Below are positions 27,703 through 29,574 of a DNA stretch of 29,574 bases, one piece after another. Numbering within the stretch: the first letter of the stretch is position 1; every line of letters begins with the position of its first letter. The translations under genes were made by a program, and so were the position numbers. Origin of the DNA: a virus; the IMG/VR virus record IMGVR_UViG_3300021961_000438, positions 1 to 29,574 of that record. One strand, given 5' to 3'. The notes below the pieces were generated by a model, which worked only from the letters and a program-made list of their open reading frames with translations, searched no databases and had not been told where the DNA came from.

Positions 27703-29574
27703 ATGGCTGTCTATACCGTTCGTGCTCCTGACGGAAAAATAATCAAAGTGCAGGGGCCTGATGGGGCTTCTGAACAAGAAGTCCTTGCGCAAGCTCAGCT
27801 ATTATACCAACCCGCTGAACCAACACCCACACCCGCGCCCGTCCCTCAGGCCCCTGAAGAAGAGTCTAACTTCTTACGGCAGGTTGCCGACGTACCTCTG
27901 CAGTTTGGTAAGGGCGCGGCTACAGGCGTTCGTATGATCGCTGAAACGTTTGGCGCTAACTCTGGTGTGTCCCAAGCGCTTACTGGAGTAGAGGACTATC
28001 TGGGTGACCTTATGTCCGCCCAGTCAAAGAACGACGCTAAGCGTATATCCGAGATTATGAAGGAGGCCCAAGACAAGGGCCTTGGTGCGCAGATTGCTGC
28101 TGGTCTGAAGGCACTGACAGTAGCGCCCGTGGACTTGGTAACCAACGCTTTAGGTACTTCTGCCCCTATTATTGCGGGTAGTCTGCTGGCTGCGTTTAGT
28201 GCCCCTGCGTCTGTTGGTGCTGCTACTGCGGCTACTGCAGCGGGTGTTGGTCTAGGTGCTGCTACGGGTGCCGGTGCCGTCAAGAGCAGCATATACAGCG
28301 CGGTTAAGGACGAACTTATCAACTCTGGCGCGTCTAAAGAGCAGGCCGAAGCCGCTGCGGAACAAGCACAAGCTTACGGCGGGAAGAACCTAGATCAGAT
28401 TTTGGCCGGTACGCTTCTTGGTGGTGTAGCCGGTGCTACTGGTGTCGAGTCTGCCTTTATTAAGGGTCTGGCTTCAAAAATTACTGGTAAGATTGCGGCC
28501 CAAGAAGCTACGGAAACACTGGCCGAAGAAATACCCAAGGGGTTTGTCCGTCGCGCCGCAAGGAGTGCTGGTGCAGAAGCCATAACCGAAGCCCCGCAGG
28601 AGGGGCAGGAGCAGCTTGCCCAGAATTTGGCTCTGCAACGTGCTGGTTTTGACGTGCCTACATTGCGGGGCGTAGCTAGTGCGGCTACCCTTGGCGGCGC
28701 TTTGGGCGCACTTACTGGTGGTGTGGCTGGCGCTATAGCGCCCCAGTCTTCAGTTACTCCCGAAGAAGCGGAAGAAATCAAAGAAGCTCCCCCTGTACCT
28801 AAGGGCGGTATTGGTAGTGCAGAGTTCAACGCCGCTGTAGCTAAGTACCAAGCTAGTGGCCTTACGCCCGAAGAGGCATTTACCCGTGCGGCGCAGGAGC
28901 TGGAAGAGAAGGTCACAGATGCAGGGACTGGAGAAACTGGCGTCGGGGAGGTTGGGGGAACTGGAGTTGAAGGACGTGAGCCTAGCGTTCCTCCTGTTGG
29001 CGGGGAAACTAGCGCCACAGGACCTGCCCCCACAGCTGCAGGACTTGGAGGAGCAGGATTGGGCGTTTCTGGTGGGCCTGTTGAGCCGACTGGAGGCAGA
29101 GAAGTTGGTGTCCCGGGTCCACTAGACATACTAAGTGCAAACGTTCCGCAGCCTGTCATAGATTTAATTGGGTTGCCCAATCAAAAGGCGCGGACAGAAG
29201 CCGCGAAGGACATATTCAGGCAGGTTGCCCAGTCGCACCCGAACTTTCAGAACATAACTATCGACGACAAGCAGCTAACGCAGGCTGTAAAACGTTTTAC
29301 GCAGGATGCGGCCAAAGTAGCTAAGTTGGTAAAGGGTGGCACCGCCCCGGACGTTATCGGTCAGTGGGCAACGGCTCTTGATCCTGTAGCTACGCTGGAT
29401 TCCGTTCTTACTGGTACCAAGGCTAAGGCAGCAAAACCTGTTAAACCTGAACCCACTCCTGAACCCGTGGCGGCTGCGCCTGAACCCGTGGCTACGCCTG
29501 AACCCGTGGCTGCGCCTGAACCTGAACCCGTGGCGGCTGCGCCTGAACCCGTGGCGGCTGCGCCTGAACCCGTG
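27703..29574 (+). CDS. Very large internal/ejected virion protein, N-terminal part (3' open)
   Basis: The ATG at 27703 lies eleven bases after the previous stop, and the frame stays open to the window end (624 codons seen). It begins VYTVRAPDGKIIKVQGPDGA followed by S-E-Q-E-V-L-A-Q, an N-terminal type I recall from giant polyvalent ejected proteins of aquatic phages. An E-P-T-P-T-P-A-P linker follows. Residues ~55-345 are helical with Gly/Ala-rich hydrophobic stretches (SLLAAFSAPASVGAATAATA and GALGALTGGVAGAIAP) that could cross membranes. A Gly/Pro-rich section and a helical domain (~480-575) precede a P-E-P-V-A-A-A repeat. No lysozyme or other enzyme motif is in the visible part; one may lie beyond. 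Confidence 0.6.
   Translation, partial: MAVYTVRAPDGKIIKVQGPDGASEQEVLAQAQLLYQPAEPTPTPAPVPQAPEEESNFLRQVADVPLQFGKGAATGVRMIAETFGANSGVSQALTGVEDYLGDLMSAQSKNDAKRISEIMKEAQDKGLGAQIAAGLKALTVAPVDLVTNALGTSAPIIAGSLLAAFSAPASVGAATAATAAGVGLGAATGAGAVKSSIYSAVKDELINSGASKEQAEAAAEQAQAYGGKNLDQILAGTLLGGVAGATGVESAFIKGLASKITGKIAAQEATETLAEEIPKGFVRRAARSAGAEAITEAPQEGQEQLAQNLALQRAGFDVPTLRGVASAATLGGALGALTGGVAGAIAPQSSVTPEEAEEIKEAPPVPKGGIGSAEFNAAVAKYQASGLTPEEAFTRAAQELEEKVTDAGTGETGVGEVGGTGVEGREPSVPPVGGETSATGPAPTAAGLGGAGLGVSGGPVEPTGGREVGVPGPLDILSANVPQPVIDLIGLPNQKARTEAAKDIFRQVAQSHPNFQNITIDDKQLTQAVKRFTQDAAKVAKLVKGGTAPDVIGQWATALDPVATLDSVLTGTKAKAAKPVKPEPTPEPVAAAPEPVATPEPVAAPEPEPVAAAPEPVAAAPEPV
29446..29574 (+). repeat. PEPV(A) coding repeats cut by the window end
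   Basis: Units of C-C-T-G-A-A-C-C-C-G-T-G-G-C with variable Ala/Thr codons encode P-E-P-V-A-A-A, P-E-P-V-A-T, P-E-P-V-A-A and so on. The 21-base unit is repeated exactly three times near the end. It is an extended, rigid Pro-rich spacer, and its length is likely to vary between related phages. Confidence 0.8.

Noticed and set aside
28395-29180. Open frame of 261 codons on the - strand, Pro/Ser-rich
   Set aside because: It is antisense to the open + frame that begins at 27703 and carries a coherent protein; the composition is that of a shadow.

Overview
The window looks like the late (virion) region of an uncultured tailed bacteriophage, probably a short-tailed (podovirus-type) phage of an aquatic bacterium. 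Every convincing gene is on the + strand. Genes are packed end to end, with ATGA and TAATG overlaps and gaps usually under 15 bases. No tRNA, rRNA, CRISPR array, integrase or replication gene is visible. No tail-tube, sheath or baseplate genes lie between the head-tail adaptors and the fibres. The host cannot be named from this sequence. Family assignments come from reading the translations, not from database searches.

Region by region: (1) 1-4156, head module: C-terminus of a portal-like protein, a 64-aa protein, a GroES-like co-chaperonin, an acidic coiled-coil scaffold-like protein, two virion-like proteins and the major capsid protein. (2) 4157-5174, an HNH/endonuclease VII-type gene with three zinc-knuckle-like repeats, which looks like an insertion behind the capsid gene. 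It carries a very stable terminator-like hairpin inside its coding sequence. (3) 5175-6657, two small beta-rich proteins and a GT-A-type glycosyltransferase. (4) 6650-10238, a run of very small Lys/Gly-rich basic proteins interrupted by an adaptor-like protein and a zinc-ribbon protein. (5) 10239-11671, a second adaptor-like protein and two small virion-like proteins.

(6) 11672-18505, a fibre and lysis region: modular fibres, a small fibre-accessory protein, a 24-codon micro-ORF, a two-TM membrane protein with an M15 peptidase endolysin, a protein made of twelve ~22-residue repeats, a fibre with a C-terminal S74 intramolecular chaperone, and a glycine-rich adhesin. (7) 18515-21788, a 3TM-type holin, a likely tail nozzle protein and a further beta-sandwich virion protein. 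(8) 21801-29574, four long low-complexity proteins that are candidate internal (ejected) virion proteins. The last is open at the window end and breaks off inside a Pro-Glu-Pro-Val repeat.

The order suggests one long late transcription unit: build the prohead (scaffold, co-chaperonin, capsid), close the portal vertex (adaptors, nozzle), add fibres, lyse the cell (holins, endolysin), and load internal proteins for ejection. The least explained material is the set of tiny basic proteins that share short motifs ([FY]A[DK]GG and ADG[IV]A-x2-GKT-x-GK) with each other, the first of which recurs in two of the large presumed internal proteins.
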